Below are positions 61,830 to 64,000 of a stretch of 64,000 nt of DNA, one piece after another. Position 1 is the first letter of the stretch, and every line of letters starts with the position of its first letter. Below the pieces are notes generated by a model. It had not been told where the DNA came from, searched no databases, and saw nothing but the letters and a program-made list of their open reading frames with translations. Source of the stretch: Metarhizobium sp964253915 (GTDB lineage Bacteria; Pseudomonadota; Alphaproteobacteria; Rhizobiales; Rhizobiaceae); NCBI RefSeq assembly GCF_964253915.1, contig NZ_CAXUSG020000017.1, positions 1-64,000 of the forward strand, read 5' to 3'. Position numbers and translations under genes: made by a program.

Positions 61830-63185
61830 TCAGATGCGCGGCAGATAGGTCTGGTAGTCGAAATCCGACACGGTGCGCAGGTAGGTGATGGCTTCCTTGC
61901 GCTTGGTATCGCCGTAAAGCTTGCGGTAGCTCTCGCCGAAGACGTCGGCGATGAAGGCCGACGAGGAGAACTCTTCGACGGCGGTCAGGAAGTCATGCGT
62001 CAGCCGCTTGGCTTCGACCACGGTGCCAGGTTCCGTCACCGGACCGGGGTCGAGGTCTTCGTCCAGGCCGAGCAGCATGCCGCCGAGAATAGCGGCCAGC
62101 AGCAGGTGCGGATTGGCGTCAGCGCCGGCGACGCGATGCTCGATGCGGGCGGCCGGGCCGTCCTTGTCGGGAATGCGGATCGCCGTGCCGCGATGACCAA
62201 AACCCCAGGTGAGATCGACCGGCGCGAAGGAGCCGGGCTGGAAGCGGCGGTAGGAATTGGCGAATGGCGCGAAGATCAGTTGCGCATCGCGCATCGAGTT
62301 CAGCATGCCGGCGCAAACCGATTTGAGCTTGACCGGATCGCCGCCCTTGGCGTCGAGGATGTTCTTGCCCGACTTGTCGATGATGCTGGCATGCACATGC
62401 AGGCCGGAGCCGGCATGGTTGGCATAGGGCTTTGCCATGCAGGTCGATTTCAGACCGTGCTTGCGCGCCGCCTGTTCGGCAATACGTTTCAGGTAGATGC
62501 AGTCGTCGGCCGCAGCAAGCGCATCGGGACGGTGCAGCAGGTTGATCTCGAACTGGCCGGGGCCGAATTCCGCCGTGGTGGCATCGGCAGGCAGGTCCTG
62601 TGCCTTTGCCCAGGCGCGCACGGTCTGCAGGTAGGAATCGAGCGCATCGACCGCCGACATGTCGTAGAGCTGGTAACCGTTGGGCTCGCCCTTGTAAGTC
62701 AGTCTCTTCGGCGGCGTCGGCTTGCCGGTCTCGCGCCAGTCGTCCTCGACGACGTAAAATTCAAGTTCGGTCGCAACGACGGGCGTCAGGCCGCGGTCAT
62801 CGTATTTTTTCAGGACGGAGGCGAGGATCGCGCGCGGGTCCATGAAGCTTGGCGTGCCGTCGAGTTCGTGCATGGTTGCAAGAACCTGCGAGGAGCCGGC
62901 CGGCGCCCAGGGCATCGGCGCATGCGAGCGCTTGTCGGCGATGCAGACGCCATCCGGATCGCCGATGGTCAGCGACAGGCCGGTGATGTCGTCGTTGTCG
63001 TCACCCCAGATATCGAGCGACTGTGTCGACGAGGGGAGGCGCACGGAACCATCCCAGACCTTCTTTTCCGCATCGATCGGGATCTGCTTGCCGCGAAGAT
63101 CGCCGTTCATGCCGACGAGCAGGATTTCGATACGCGGCGGCAGGGCGGCAGACGCGTCTTCCGCGGCCTTCGTTTGGTCTGACAT
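61830..63185 (-). CDS. Glutamine synthetase-family enzyme (PuuA-like)
   Basis: A 451-residue ligase. ELEFYVVEDDW, AEFGPGQFEINLLHRPDALA (metal and ammonia site), NHAGSGLHVHASI, and RIEHRVAGADANPHLLLAAI are the conserved GS blocks. The short length and sequence are more like gamma-glutamylputrescine or gamma-glutamyl-amine synthetases than true nitrogen-assimilating GlnA. Substrate therefore probably an amine; this is inference. It ends at 61830, adjacent to the kinase-like gene stop. Confidence 0.9.
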   Translation of the reverse strand: MSDQTKAAEDASAALPPRIEILLVGMNGDLRGKQIPIDAEKKVWDGSVRLPSSTQSLDIWGDDNDDITGLSLTIGDPDGVCIADKRSHAPMPWAPAGSSQVLATMHELDGTPSFMDPRAILASVLKKYDDRGLTPVVATELEFYVVEDDWRETGKPTPPKRLTYKGEPNGYQLYDMSAVDALDSYLQTVRAWAKAQDLPADATTAEFGPGQFEINLLHRPDALAAADDCIYLKRIAEQAARKHGLKSTCMAKPYANHAGSGLHVHASIIDKSGKNILDAKGGDPVKLKSVCAGMLNSMRDAQLIFAPFANSYRRFQPGSFAPVDLTWGFGHRGTAIRIPDKDGPAARIEHRVAGADANPHLLLAAILGGMLLGLDEDLDPGPVTEPGTVVEAKRLTHDFLTAVEEFSSSAFIADVFGESYRKLYGDTKRKEAITYLRTVSDFDYQTYLPRI

Positions 63186-63342
63186 TTTTTGACGTACTCG
63201 CTCTGAACGTTTTTCGTATTGTTCCCGGTCCGATCAGCCGGTGGGGCCGGTGCCGGGCGCTTATTATGACGCCCTGTAGGTATCCGAAATCCATTCGCCT
63301 TTCAATCGGGGCCGGAAGGCAACACCCGGTCGGCAAGACAAA

Positions 63343-63369
63343 GCCGGCGCCCGAATGTCGGAAGCCGGC
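63343..63369 (-). terminator. Possible terminator of the glycosyltransferase gene
   Basis: GCCGGC (63343-63348) and GCCGGC (63364-63369) form a 6-base stem, followed on the minus strand by TTTGTCTTG. It lies 36 bases downstream of the stop. A weak match. The rest of the gap 63186-63404 shows nothing else. Confidence 0.4.
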
Positions 63370-63404
63370 CTGTTTACTTTTCGAGACTGTCGGGCCTGTC
63401 TTGC

Positions 63405-64000
63405 TTATGGGGCTTTTGGATAAACTACCGCATAGCTGAAGTGGTAGAGATCGCCCGGCCGACCGCTGATGTAAGGCAGCGCCACATCCTTGGGCTCGAT
63501 CTTGACATCCGGTCCTGCAATGGTCTTCAGCCAGTTGCTGAGATCTTCCGGCAATGCCGGATCCGGCTCGCCGCGGCGGCGCCAGGCAAAGACGATGGGG
63601 TGATCGGCCGTCCATTGATAGGCCGGCTTGTAGCCGGGATAGAACAGCGTATCGATCGGTACATCAGGCATATGCAGCCGTATGTTGCCGCCGAGATGCG
63701 GGTCGCCGGCGATCACCAGCGCCGGGGTTTTACCCACTTCCTCGACAAGTGTCTGGGTAAAGGCGGCATAAGGCACGTTCAGCTTCTCGTAATAGCCTGT
63801 CAGGTAGGCCACCTTGGAACGCGAGAACAGCACCAGCGGCACGATCGCCATGATGATGAAGGCGATCGGCAGGAAACGTTTCAAAGCATCCTGGGGAATG
63901 TTGCCGGCCGCTTCCAGCTTCAGTGCAAAATAAAGCGGCAGCAGGATCAGGAACGGCGTCAGCCAGCGATCCTTGATGTTTTCGGCATCGGCAAACAGGA
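63405..64000 (-). CDS. GT39/ArnT-type glycosyltransferase, 3' part (runs off the window)
   Basis: The C-terminal 197 or so residues; the 5' part lies beyond base 64000. The frame is open to the edge (DAENIKDRWLTPFLILLPLY, matching the KDRWL motif of ArnT-like family 39 enzymes), followed by a membrane segment (FLPIAFIIMAIVPLVLFSRS) and a periplasmic domain (PALVIAGDPHLGGNIRLHMP, RPGDLYHFSYAVVYPKAP). These move sugars from polyprenyl carriers to lipid A or other acceptors. No start is visible in the window; the TTG at 63884 is internal. Confidence 0.8.
   Translation of the reverse strand, partial: LFADAENIKDRWLTPFLILLPLYFALKLEAAGNIPQDALKRFLPIAFIIMAIVPLVLFSRSKVAYLTGYYEKLNVPYAAFTQTLVEEVGKTPALVIAGDPHLGGNIRLHMPDVPIDTLFYPGYKPAYQWTADHPIVFAWRRRGEPDPALPEDLSNWLKTIAGPDVKIEPKDVALPYISGRPGDLYHFSYAVVYPKAP

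Noticed and set aside
1..64000. tRNA or rRNA genes
   Set aside because: No cloverleaf with a TTC-G-A-C-style T arm and no rRNA stretches were recognised by eye; a tRNAscan run would be decisive.

Overview
The window reads as chromosomal DNA of a Rhizobiaceae bacterium (Rhizobium, Agrobacterium, Allorhizobium or a close relative). The reasons are high GC, four RIME-type palindromic intergenic elements, rhizobial gene families (feuNPQ, cycHJKL order, a degP-like gene followed by a two-component pair, glnE and a pleC-like kinase) and alphaproteobacterial CtrA-type sites. Names come from motif recognition by eye; no database search was run.

Region 1 (1-5.4 kb): a small hypothetical gene, an overlapping DUF1214/DUF1254 membrane-protein pair, a class A penicillin-binding protein, a UPF0260 cysteine-cluster protein and a LysE-type exporter.

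Region 2 (5.4-24.3 kb): a nearly complete RcGTA-like gene transfer agent or defective-phage cluster. It holds a TerS-like protein, large terminase, portal, prohead protease, HK97 capsid, connectors, tail tube, tail chaperones, a short tape measure, DUF2460, the DUF2163 hub, an NlpC/P60 peptidase, the giant TIM-barrel tail protein and a two-helix holin-like protein. No integrase, repressor or replication gene is seen. Unusual additions interrupt it: an antisense 40-codon ORF, a GH19 endolysin and a Dabb protein between terminase and portal; a ParD/ParE-type toxin-antitoxin cassette with a perfect 10-bp inverted-repeat operator after the portal; an antisense MFS transporter between head and tail genes; and three RIME elements between structural genes. 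A terminator-like hairpin with a possible competing pairing lies just ahead of the first gene.

Region 3 (24.3-43.6 kb): conserved envelope and regulatory genes. These are feuN-feuP-feuQ, a lipoprotein, cytochrome c maturation genes ccmI-ccmE-ccmF-ccmH (cycHJKL), a DegP-type protease, an OmpR-type regulator and histidine kinase, glnE, a pleC-like PAS kinase and pepN.

Region 4 (43.6-64 kb): mixed metabolic, transport and stress genes. They include a DMT transporter, a PAS-CPBP protease fusion, two MFS transporters, an unrecognised regulator-like protein, a uracil-DNA-glycosylase-like protein lacking key residues, an Hsp70-like ATPase, a divergent AmpR-like regulator and class D beta-lactamase pair, a short-chain dehydrogenase without the usual tyrosine, a GlcD-type oxidase, ETF-ubiquinone oxidoreductase, an L,D-transpeptidase behind a textbook CtrA box, DoxX, a diacylglycerol-kinase-like protein, a glutamine-synthetase-family enzyme and the 3' end of a GT39-type glycosyltransferase. 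No rRNA, tRNA or CRISPR array was recognised.
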